In this document: piece after piece, positions 1 through 4,818 of the stretch
How the letters are laid out: every line of letters begins with the position of its first letter
How positions within the stretch are numbered: the stretch's first letter is position 1
Origin: Spirochaetae bacterium HGW-Spirochaetae-9
Lineage (GTDB): Bacteria; Spirochaetota; Spirochaetia; Treponematales; Rectinemataceae
Reading direction: 5' to 3'
Assembly (NCBI GenBank): GCA_002839205.1
Contig: PGXP01000076.1
Span: forward strand, 1-7,599
DNA: 7,599 nucleotides
The notes under the pieces: generated by a model
The model's input: only the letters and a program-made list of their open reading frames with translations
What the model was told of the DNA's origin: nothing
The model's database searches: none
Program-made: the position numbers and the translations under genes

Positions 1-213
1 CCTCGATCCGACAACCGCCCGTATCGTTCCCCGCCTTGCCAGGAGGCTGCGGAGCAGGTCGGACTCTCCCCGAGTCAGCAAAACTCCCCTCGGCGAAGTG
101 CCGAGCCCTCTTTTCTGCCAGACCAGGGTTTTGCCCTGTAGGGCGAGGAAGCCGTCCCGGTAATCGACGACGGGGCTGATCAGGCGGTGCAGCCTGGCCT
201 CCAGCTCAAGCAT
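1..213 (-). CDS. Partial ORF of unknown function, possibly receiver-like; runs off left edge
   Basis: An open frame of 71 codons starts at ATG 213 and is still open at base 1, so the C-terminus is outside the window. Third codon positions are strongly G/C, as in the neighbouring genes, which supports real coding. The visible protein begins MLELEARLHRLISPV and contains a stretch LLTRGESDLLRSLLARRG that faintly resembles strand-helix elements of response-regulator receiver or winged-helix domains; this is too weak for a family call. There is no good Shine-Dalgarno before ATG 213. The same frame extends upstream without a start codon to a TGA near 267, and those extra codons (SYGEDLVIWGLWT) also look coding. 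Removing one G from the G4 run (plus-strand C at 243-246) would join this frame to an upstream start at 268 or 283, giving MKVLLVIREDLVIWGLW, which resembles the first strand and helix of a receiver. The gene lies 111 nt after pspA on the same strand and is probably the fifth gene of that operon. It may be a frameshifted gene or contain a sequencing error. Confidence 0.5.
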   Translation of the reverse strand, partial: MLELEARLHRLISPVVDYRDGFLALQGKTLVWQKRGLGTSPRGVLLTRGESDLLRSLLARRGTIRAVVGSR

Positions 214-283
214 CGTCCAGAGACCCCAAATAACAAGGTCCTCCCCGTATGACGAGAAGGACCTTCATGGATAGAATTTTCAC
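206..283 (-). other. Short ORF overlapping the next gene's start; leader or frameshifted N-terminus
   Basis: A 25-codon ORF starts at GTG 283 (a GGAAG sequence lies 8 nt upstream) or at the in-frame ATG 268, and ends at TGA 208-206, just inside the following ORF (ATG 213). From ATG 268 it reads MKVLLVIRGG, which resembles the first beta strand of a response-regulator receiver. Two readings are possible. It may be a leader peptide coupled to the next gene, or it may be the true N-terminus of that gene, separated by one extra G in the G4 run at 246-243. The second reading gives the smoother protein. Confidence 0.3.
235..265. repeat. 8-bp perfect inverted repeat in the gap after pspA
   Basis: AAGGTCCT at 235-242 is the exact reverse complement of AGGACCTT at 258-265, with a 15-nt loop. 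Read on the minus strand, the hairpin is followed by GTTATTT, which is not a convincing U-tract, so a strong intrinsic terminator is unlikely. The descending arm overlaps the GGGGAGGACC sequence. The hairpin sits inside the short ORF after pspA and could attenuate or regulate the last gene, or be an operator; no function is shown. Confidence 0.4.
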
Positions 284-324
284 GACCGCGCTTCCAGCGG
301 CTTCATGGTGTCACAAAGCGGCGC

Positions 325-1044
325 TCATGGAGCTGCGTTCTGCGAACCGCCTGCCGATCCCGCGTCCGCGGTGAGCATCTTGCGCTTCAGATCCTCGAGC
401 AGGGAATCGGCCGCCATGGGCGAGGACTCGAGGGCGGCGAACTGCTTTTCGAGGGTGGCACCGCTCGAGGCGTCCTCGAGCTCTTTCTGGGCCTCGGTCC
501 TGGCCTCGAGCTCGTCGATCTTTTTCGCCATGCGGTCGAAGGTGTCGAAGGCGCTCTTGTTGCCCTGGAGGGAGGACATCGTCTTGTTGATCTTGTCCTG
601 GGCTTCGGCGCGCTTGGCCCGGGCTATGAGGATATTCTTCTTTCGGGAAGCTTCCTCGATCTTCGTCTGCACGTCGCGCAGGGATACCTTGAGCTTCTCG
701 ACGGATTCCTTCTGGGCCTGCCACTGGGTGCCCAACTGGCCGACATAGGATTCATGTTCCTGCTTTCGAAGGAGGGCTTCCTTGGCGAGATCGTCCCTGC
801 CAGCGCGGACGGCGAGCATAGCCTTCTTTTCCCACTCCTCGGCCTTGGCCCGGTTCTCCACGACATCGCGCTCGAGCCGCTTTTCGTCGGCGATGGCCAT
901 GGCCACCGCTTTCTTGGACTCGATGAGCTGCTCGTTCATGTCGATGATCATCTGATTGAGCATCTTTTCGGGATTTTCGGCCTTGGCGATGAGATCGTTC
1001 ATATTCGAAGAGATGACTGTCTTCAACCTGTCAAAGATACCCAT
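325..1044 (-). CDS. pspA: PspA/IM30 family envelope-stress protein
   Basis: The product is 239 residues, close to the usual PspA size of about 220-240, and is of the PspA/IM30/Vipp1 (ESCRT-III-like) family. It begins MGIFDRLKTVISSNMNDLI, the typical amphipathic N-terminal helix that binds stressed membranes. The characteristic AENPEKMLNQMI segment follows at about 22-33. Residues 35-190 are almost entirely charged heptad-like helix, the long coiled-coil hairpin of the family, and the last 35 residues are a low-complexity tail rich in Gly, Ala and Ser. Known family members polymerise on the cytoplasmic face of the inner membrane to limit proton leakage under envelope stress. The start is fixed by an AAGGAGGA ribosome-binding site 7 nt upstream. 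The gene follows the YbjN-family gene with only 3 nt between stop and start, so the two are certainly co-transcribed and probably translationally coupled. No pspF, pspB or pspC is visible beside it. Family assignment is secure; the stress signal here is not known. Confidence 0.95.
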   Translation of the reverse strand: MGIFDRLKTVISSNMNDLIAKAENPEKMLNQMIIDMNEQLIESKKAVAMAIADEKRLERDVVENRAKAEEWEKKAMLAVRAGRDDLAKEALLRKQEHESYVGQLGTQWQAQKESVEKLKVSLRDVQTKIEEASRKKNILIARAKRAEAQDKINKTMSSLQGNKSAFDTFDRMAKKIDELEARTEAQKELEDASSGATLEKQFAALESSPMAADSLLEDLKRKMLTADAGSAGGSQNAAP

Positions 1045-1047
1045 ATG

Positions 1048-1443
1048 TTATTCCTCCTTCTTGGCTGCGAACTGCGAAAGCAAGGGATAATGCTGGCTCA
1101 AGGCGAAGGCCATCGCTTCGATGGAAGCTCTGAGCTCGTTCTTGTCCATTGTTTCGTATTCAAGCGTATCGAGGGCGACAATTTCATCGCCGTCGAGGGC
1201 GTAGGCTCCATGGAGGAAGTCGCTGCCATTGAGGCGCAGCAGGGTGGAAAAAAGCTCCTCGCGCTTCGTTGCGGGCACAGGCAACACATCAGCGCGCACC
1301 ATGACGATGGGATCGGTATGACTCACCACCATCTTGGGTAGGCCCTTGGCTTCATCCTCGATGAGCCAGGCCCCTTTCGACACTTCCTGATAGGAAATGC
1401 CCAAATCGATGAGGAACACTTCAACTTTGGACAAGCCTTGCAT
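1048..1443 (-). CDS. YbjN-family protein (type III secretion chaperone-like fold)
   Basis: The 131-residue acidic protein beginning MQGLSKVEVFLIDLGISYQEV resembles the YbjN family. An N-terminal helix is followed by alternating strands (GAWLIED at 24-30, MVVSHTDPIVMVRADVL at 38-54), a helix with ELFSTLLRLN (63-72), the strand pair HGAYALDGDEIVALDTLEYE (78-97), and a long C-terminal helix NELRASIEAMAFALSQHY. This alpha-beta pattern and length match YbjN proteins, which share the fold of type III secretion chaperones and are thought to act by protein binding. ATG 1443 is chosen because AAGGAGGG lies 7 nt upstream; a longer frame to 1530 runs antiparallel into the end of the STAS gene's zinc-ribbon region with an unconvincing Arg-rich N-terminus. 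It sits 26 nt after the STAS gene and 3 nt before pspA. The tight pairing with pspA suggests a role in the same membrane-stress response, perhaps as a PspA partner (inference). Confidence 0.8.
   Translation of the reverse strand: MQGLSKVEVFLIDLGISYQEVSKGAWLIEDEAKGLPKMVVSHTDPIVMVRADVLPVPATKREELFSTLLRLNGSDFLHGAYALDGDEIVALDTLEYETMDKNELRASIEAMAFALSQHYPLLSQFAAKKEE
1052..1059 (-). promoter_or_regulatory. Ribosome-binding site of pspA inside the end of the ybjN-like gene
   Basis: AAGGAGGA on the minus strand lies 7 nt before ATG 1044 and forms part of the last Lys-Glu-Glu codons of the upstream gene. The ribosome finishing the upstream gene therefore passes over this site, favouring coupled translation of pspA. 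Confidence 0.8.
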
Positions 1444-1469
1444 GGTTCTCCCTCCTTGTGGAGCGCGCT

Positions 1470-2021
1470 TCAGCCCAGTTCGATCGAGCCGTCGGGCAGC
1501 ACCGTGACGACAGCCTTGCAGGCACGGCATCGGCTTCTGCCCGGCTCCCCTATGCCAAGGGGCGACGAACAGGCCGGACAGACAGCGGACAGGGGGAAGA
1601 TATCGCGCTTTATCCCAAGAATATACTCAACCGCATATCGCAGGTCCAAGGCTATGGAAAAAAAATCGCGAAAACCGAGAGTTTCTATAAAGCGCCGCTG
1701 TTTGGGTCTCAGGCCGTAGAGGATGAGATCGCCCTGCCTGTTTCGCATACGCTTCTGCAGGGCCACGAGGAAGCCGACTCCGGCTGCGGTTATGTCGTCG
1801 ATGTGGGCAAAATCGAGAAAAAGTATTTTTGTGCTTTCGCCAAGGGCCACAACAATTTCACCCGTGAGGCTTTTCACCCGTCCCGAATCGAGCTTGCCCC
1901 GGGGATGGCAGCAGAGGCTCCCGTCGATCTCGGGGAGGGCTTCGCAGCCAAGGCCCAGCTGCCCCTGTGGGGGAGGGGAAGCCGATGAAAGCTTGGCGCG
2001 CGCGAGCAGTCGGGAAGGCAT
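1470..2021 (-). CDS. STAS-domain protein with C-terminal zinc ribbon
   Basis: The product is 183 residues. Residues about 30-137 form an STAS (anti-sigma-factor antagonist-like) domain: a strand near 36-44, then the hallmark TKILFLDFAHIDDITAAGVGF (64-84), helix ALQKRMRNR, strand GDLILYGL, helix KQRRFIETLGF. Residues 148-168 form a zinc ribbon with two CxxC pairs (C148/C151 and C165/C168). In SpoIIAA-type proteins the loop reads DSSG with a phosphorylated Ser; here it is T78-A79-A80-G81, so the usual phosphosite is Ala and classical kinase switching is not expected. ATG 2021 is the first start after an in-frame TAG and has AGGA 7 nt upstream. The gene is 46 nt downstream of the SDR gene and 26 nt upstream of the YbjN gene, in the pspA operon. 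It probably acts as a protein-interaction scaffold in the stress pathway (inference). A T8 run lies inside the coding sequence at codons about 120-122. Family call secure; partner unknown. Confidence 0.85.
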   Translation of the reverse strand: MPSRLLARAKLSSASPPPQGQLGLGCEALPEIDGSLCCHPRGKLDSGRVKSLTGEIVVALGESTKILFLDFAHIDDITAAGVGFLVALQKRMRNRQGDLILYGLRPKQRRFIETLGFRDFFSIALDLRYAVEYILGIKRDIFPLSAVCPACSSPLGIGEPGRSRCRACKAVVTVLPDGSIELG

Positions 2022-2067
2022 GGAGCCATCCTACCTTCCTCGCCCCTCCTTGTCAAACCTTCAGATG

Positions 2068-2832
2068 CTACAGCGGGGGAGAGAAGCCTGAATCCAGGGA
2101 GACGATGGCGCCCGATGCCAGGCAGGGATCGCCGGCGATGAGATCGAGCGCGGTGGATGCCACGACAGCGGAGCTTGAAAGCCTGCCGCCGGGCGCCATC
2201 CGGATGAGGGAAGCCTCTTGCTCCAGGCTGATATACTCGGTGCGGACAAGGCCTGGGCACACGGTGATGGCGGCCACGTTGTGCGGCGCCCCCTCGATGG
2301 CGATCGATTTTGCGAGCACACCCAGCCCCGTCTTCGCGGCCGCATAAGCCGCATTGGAGGTGAAGCCGCGTATCGAGTCGGTGCGCGTGCCACCGAAGAA
2401 CAGGAAGCGACCAAATCCTCGGCCGCTCATCGCCGGGAAATACCTGCTCGCAAGGGCTCCGGGAAGGGCCAGGTTCAGGAGCGCCATATCTTCCCATTCG
2501 GCGGCGCTACAGGCGGCGAGAGGCTTTTGCAAAAAAGGACCGAAAGCGACCACGACGATATCGAAGCTTCCGAAACGCTCTAGTTCCGCTAGGAATGCAC
2601 CGGGCCGAGTGATCGGGCAGGCGAAACTCTCGGCTTGCCCTCCTGCTGCCGCGATCGCACGCACCACGGCATCTACCTTCAGCTCCGATTTTCCATGGAT
2701 GAGGATGGACGCGCCGCGGGATGCCAGATCGAGGGCGACTGCCGAGCCAATGCCCCCTGATCCCCCGACGACGAGGGCTCGCCTTCCCGCGAAAATTGAC
2801 GTTGTGGCCCTGCCTTGTTCCCTCTGTTCCAT
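2068..2832 (-). CDS. Short-chain dehydrogenase/reductase (SDR) family protein, atypical active site
   Basis: The 254-residue protein has the classical SDR Rossmann fold. The nucleotide-binding glycine motif is GGSGGIG (23-29) after strand RALVVGG. The NNAG position reads VVAFGP (94-99). The helix-4 Asn is N120 in LLNLALPG, and the active-site Tyr and Lys are Y163 and K167 (YAAAK). CPGLVRTEY (192-200) follows strand 6, and SLDSGF lies near the C-terminus, as in many FabG-like enzymes. The catalytic Ser normally found after strand 5 is missing: the segment reads FLFFGGTRTDSIRG, with Gly or Thr in its place. The likely substrate is not evident. ATG 2832 is preferred although no Shine-Dalgarno precedes it, because a near-consensus promoter ends so close that the message would begin at or next to this ATG. 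An alternative TTG at 2868 coincides with the -35 box. It is the first gene of the SDR-STAS-ybjN-pspA operon and diverges from trmJ. A role in lipid or envelope metabolism would fit the operon but is not shown. Confidence 0.88.
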   Translation of the reverse strand: MEQREQGRATTSIFAGRRALVVGGSGGIGSAVALDLASRGASILIHGKSELKVDAVVRAIAAAGGQAESFACPITRPGAFLAELERFGSFDIVVVAFGPFLQKPLAACSAAEWEDMALLNLALPGALASRYFPAMSGRGFGRFLFFGGTRTDSIRGFTSNAAYAAAKTGLGVLAKSIAIEGAPHNVAAITVCPGLVRTEYISLEQEASLIRMAPGGRLSSSAVVASTALDLIAGDPCLASGAIVSLDSGFSPPL

Positions 2833-2843
2833 GGCGTTACTAT
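2815..2843 (+). promoter_or_regulatory. Possible sigma-70 promoter of trmJ, overlapping the divergent promoter
   Basis: TTGTTC (2815-2820) and TACTAT (2838-2843) are spaced 17 nt apart on the plus strand. Both boxes are only moderate matches (about four of six). The -10 box covers nearly the same bases as the -10 box of the divergent operon, so the two promoters would compete for polymerase. A start near 2850 would leave a leader of about 40 nt containing the trmJ ribosome-binding site. Confidence 0.3.
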
Positions 2844-2868
2844 ATGACGCCGCGCCGGGAACTGGCAA
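2839..2868 (-). promoter_or_regulatory. Predicted sigma-70 promoter of the SDR-STAS-ybjN-pspA operon
   Basis: On the minus strand TTGCCA (2868-2863) and TATAGT (2844-2839) are separated by 18 nt; each box matches the consensus at five of six positions. Transcription starting 6-8 nt after the -10 box would begin at about 2832-2831, on the ATG of the SDR gene itself. The absence of any Shine-Dalgarno there fits a leaderless message. Confidence 0.6.
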
Positions 2869-2888
2869 GCGCGATCAAGGAAGGCATG

Positions 2889-3653
2889 ATGGGCGAAACG
2901 GCTTGTTCCGATATTTCCATTGTTCTCTGCCGCGTGAGGGAGTCGGGCAACGTAGGATCGATTTGCAGGGCAATGAAGACCATGGGCATCACCCAACTCC
3001 GCTTGGCCGGCTGCCCCGACTACGAAGAGGACAAAGTCCGCATGATGGCCGTCCACGCTTTCGACATCTTCGAGAAAGCCCATCGTTTTTCCACGCTCGG
3101 TGAAGCCCTCGCGGACAGCTCGCTCTCCGCGGGCTTCACGCGGCGCATAGGGGAAAGGCGAAAGGAGTCCTCGATTGCGCTGAAGGATTTTGTCGCAAGC
3201 CTGCATTCGCGACCGCCCTCCCCCGTTGCCCTGGTGTTCGGAAACGAGAAGGATGGACTCACCGACATGGAATTGGGGCTCTGCAGCCTCGCCGTCCATA
3301 TCCCTTCAGCCAAATCCTGCCCCTCTCTCAACGTCGCCCAGGCCGTCCAGGTAGCCTGCTTTGAATTCTTCAGCTCAACAGGCGCCGATACATCCGCTGA
3401 TGCCGATGCATCCCGGCGAGGCCACGCCGCCAGCCCCGCCCTGCGTGAAAACGTCGATTCAGCCGTAGCGACAATTGCCGATACCCTTGCCAGGGCGGGG
3501 TTTTTCAAAATGAGCGGCGATATCTATGCGCGACGCTTTCTGAGAGATCTGTGCGAAAGGGCAGGTGCGAGCGACACCGAGGTGGCGTACCTCAAAAAGC
3601 TCTTTGTCAAAGCCTTTGCCCTCAACGCCAAGCGTCCTCCAGACCGAACATGA
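2889..3653 (+). CDS. trmJ: tRNA (cytidine/uridine-2'-O-)-methyltransferase TrmJ-like, SPOUT superfamily
   Basis: The 254-residue protein is a SpoU/TrmH-family (SPOUT, alpha/beta-knot) RNA 2'-O-methyltransferase that looks most like TrmJ, which methylates position 32 in the tRNA anticodon loop using S-adenosylmethionine. Motif 1 is ESGNVGSICRAMKTMGI (18-34), including the conserved Asn and Arg and nearly identical to the E. coli GNMGSVARAMKTMG segment. Motif 2 is VALVFGNEKDGLT (113-125). Motif 3 is HIPSAKSCPSLNVAQAVQV (137-155), which forms the knotted cofactor pocket. Residues about 188-245 are a helical C-terminal extension like that of TrmJ. Between them lies an Asp/Ala/Ser-rich linker (about 165-185). 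ATG 2889 is preferred because AAGGA lies 7 nt upstream; the adjacent ATG 2886 is only 4 nt from it, and an in-frame ATG at 2844 has no ribosome-binding site. It is the only plus-strand gene here, divergent from the SDR operon, and its 3' end overlaps the convergent activator gene by 32 nt. Confidence 0.88.
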   Translation: MGETACSDISIVLCRVRESGNVGSICRAMKTMGITQLRLAGCPDYEEDKVRMMAVHAFDIFEKAHRFSTLGEALADSSLSAGFTRRIGERRKESSIALKDFVASLHSRPPSPVALVFGNEKDGLTDMELGLCSLAVHIPSAKSCPSLNVAQAVQVACFEFFSSTGADTSADADASRRGHAASPALRENVDSAVATIADTLARAGFFKMSGDIYARRFLRDLCERAGASDTEVAYLKKLFVKAFALNAKRPPDRT

Positions 3654-4743
3654 ATACGATATCCTCGGCCTCGATTCGTCCTCGCTGCACATTGGCGCAG
3701 GCGCGATTCAGGACGGACTTCAGCTCACGGACATTGCCCGGCCACCGGTAACCCATAAGCTTGGCGACGGCTGCTTCGGAAAGCTCACACCAGCCCTTTC
3801 CCTCCTGCAGACAGAAATGATGGGAGAGATCGGCTACATCTTCCATTCTTTCCCTCAAGGGTGGAACAACAACAGGCAGGTCGGAAATCCTGAAGAAGAG
3901 GTCGGCCCGAAAGAGCCCCCGCGCAACCTGTGCCTCCAGGTTGGCGCAGGTTGCGCTCACCAGCCTGAAGTCGGATTTTTCCGCTTTTTCGGCGCCGAGC
4001 TTCCAGAATTCCCCCAACTCGAGCGCCCTCAGGAGCTTGGGCTGCACCGCGAGGGACATGCTGGCGATTTCGTCGAGAAAGAGGGTACTTTTCTCGGCTT
4101 TTTTCAGGGCTCCCTTGTGAGGGACGGCATCGGTAAAGGCGCCTTTTTCGGTGCCGAACATCTCGCTTTCCGCGAGACTTTCGGGCAGAGCCGAGCAGTT
4201 CAGCGCTATGAAAACCTGATCTCTGCGCGAAGAGCAGGTGTGGAGAGCCCTCGCCACAAGCTCCTTGCCCGTTCCGGTTTCGCCCAGGATGAGGACGGGA
4301 TGGCTGGAATCGGCGTACTTTCTCACCAAGCTTGAGATATCGCGCATCGCCTTGCTTTTCCCGATAAACATCGAAGCATTCGAATCTTCCCTCTTACGCA
4401 GTTCATCGGCAGCGAGAATCTTGAAGCGCAGGAGGGGAAGTTCCTCCAAATAGATGAAGACAGAAGTTTTGCGCAGGTCGGCACTCAAGCCACACCGCCT
4501 TTCCGTGAGCAGAAAAACGGGCAGACGGGATAAGGAAGAAAGCTGGTCGATGAGTTTGGCCACAGACACGACATCGGCTGAGGAATAGCCAATCAGGGCG
4601 GCGCAGATGTCGTTATCTCTGGCGCTGGTCCTCAACAGGTCGCCCAGAGTCGAGGCGAGCCTGATCTCAAAATCCGATTCCAGCTCGGCGAGGACTTTTC
4701 GTATCCTGGGGCTGTCTACATCCCAATAGACAATCGCTTTCAT
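3622..4743 (-). CDS. Sigma-54-activator-like AAA+ protein with degenerate receiver and no HTH domain
   Basis: The 373-residue product resembles NtrC-type bacterial enhancer-binding proteins. Residues 1-115 look like a receiver domain (MKAIVYWDVDSPRIRKVLAE; LPVFLLTER at 74-82), but the strand that should carry the phospho-acceptor Asp reads AALIGYSSAD (48-57), without Asp at the expected place. Residues about 125-352 are the AAA+ domain: Walker A GETGTGKE (154-161), sigma-54 contact loop GAFTDA (201-206; usual form GAFTGA), Walker B LFLDEI (221-226), arginine fingers in FRADLFFR (278-285), PPLRER (294-299) and WPGNVREL (334-341). The protein stops about 20 residues after the helical lid at IEAEDIVFMFGLEDAWR, so the Fis-type helix-turn-helix is absent. 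Enhancer-binding proteins without HTH are known (FlgR of Helicobacter, CtcC of Chlamydia) and act from solution. ATG 4743 fits the receiver start but has only a weak upstream GGGG; a short ORF overlaps it as ATGA. It is the last gene after S41-rsmE-glycosyltransferase homologue. Target promoters are unknown. Confidence 0.85.
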   Translation of the reverse strand: MKAIVYWDVDSPRIRKVLAELESDFEIRLASTLGDLLRTSARDNDICAALIGYSSADVVSVAKLIDQLSSLSRLPVFLLTERRCGLSADLRKTSVFIYLEELPLLRFKILAADELRKREDSNASMFIGKSKAMRDISSLVRKYADSSHPVLILGETGTGKELVARALHTCSSRRDQVFIALNCSALPESLAESEMFGTEKGAFTDAVPHKGALKKAEKSTLFLDEIASMSLAVQPKLLRALELGEFWKLGAEKAEKSDFRLVSATCANLEAQVARGLFRADLFFRISDLPVVVPPLRERMEDVADLSHHFCLQEGKGWCELSEAAVAKLMGYRWPGNVRELKSVLNRACANVQRGRIEAEDIVFMFGLEDAWR

Positions 4744-4809
4744 CGCCCCAGTATTAAGGACATTGAAGGGTCCAGATAGCCGAAAGTTCGGGCGAGCCAA
4801 TAGACAATC
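4723..4809. repeat. 13-bp direct repeat flanking the activator start codon
   Basis: CCAATAGACAATC occurs at 4723-4735 and again at 4797-4809, with 61 nt between the copies. On the minus strand this is GATTGTCTATTGG, once within codons 3-7 of the activator and once upstream in the intergenic gap. Exact 13-bp matches this close are unlikely by chance, so it may be a duplication remnant or a paired binding site. Confidence 0.55.
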
Positions 4810-4811
4810 AT
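4740..4811 (-). CDS. Possible 23-residue leader ORF coupled to the activator gene
   Basis: A 23-codon ORF begins at ATG 4811, shortly after the stop of the glycosyltransferase homologue, and ends at TGA 4742-4740. Its stop overlaps the activator's ATG in the classical ATGA arrangement. Its first residues are MIVYWLARTF, and the activator begins MKAIVYWDVD: the shared IVYW is encoded by the same 13-bp repeat. Its own ribosome-binding site is weak (GGAAAG about 13 nt upstream). It could provide translational coupling for the activator, which has no strong Shine-Dalgarno, or be a chance ORF within a small duplication. Confidence 0.25.
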   Translation of the reverse strand: MIVYWLARTFGYLDPSMSLILGR

Positions 4812-4818
4812 CTACAAA

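Noticed and set aside
754..1341. 195-codon open frame on the plus strand opposite pspA and the YbjN gene
   Set aside because: It is antisense to two well-supported genes and has no ribosome-binding site; such mirror frames are common in GC-rich coding DNA.
1444..1530. N-terminal extension of the YbjN-family protein to 1530
   Set aside because: The extension overlaps the zinc-ribbon end of the STAS gene in another frame, and the strong ribosome-binding site precedes ATG 1443.
1874..2497. 207-codon minus-strand frame spanning the SDR/STAS junction
   Set aside because: It is rich in Arg, Pro and His as expected of an out-of-frame reading, and it conflicts with the clear SDR and STAS motifs.
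2833..2868. SDR start at TTG 2868
   Set aside because: There is no ribosome-binding site, the extra 12 residues do not look like SDR sequence, and the codons coincide with the predicted promoter.
3565..4335. 256-codon plus-strand frame opposite the activator gene
   Set aside because: It lies opposite the AAA+ motifs (Walker A and B), begins inside trmJ, and shows no recognisable domain.
3622..4743. Assignment of the AAA+ protein as PspF, the pspA activator
   Set aside because: PspF has an HTH and no receiver, whereas this protein has a receiver-like domain and no HTH. I saw no sigma-54 -24/-12 promoter upstream of the SDR-pspA operon, which has a good sigma-70-type promoter instead.
4744..4818. 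Separate promoter for the activator gene in the 75-nt gap
   Set aside because: TTGGCT followed 16 nt later by TATCTG is possible but weak; not strong enough to list.
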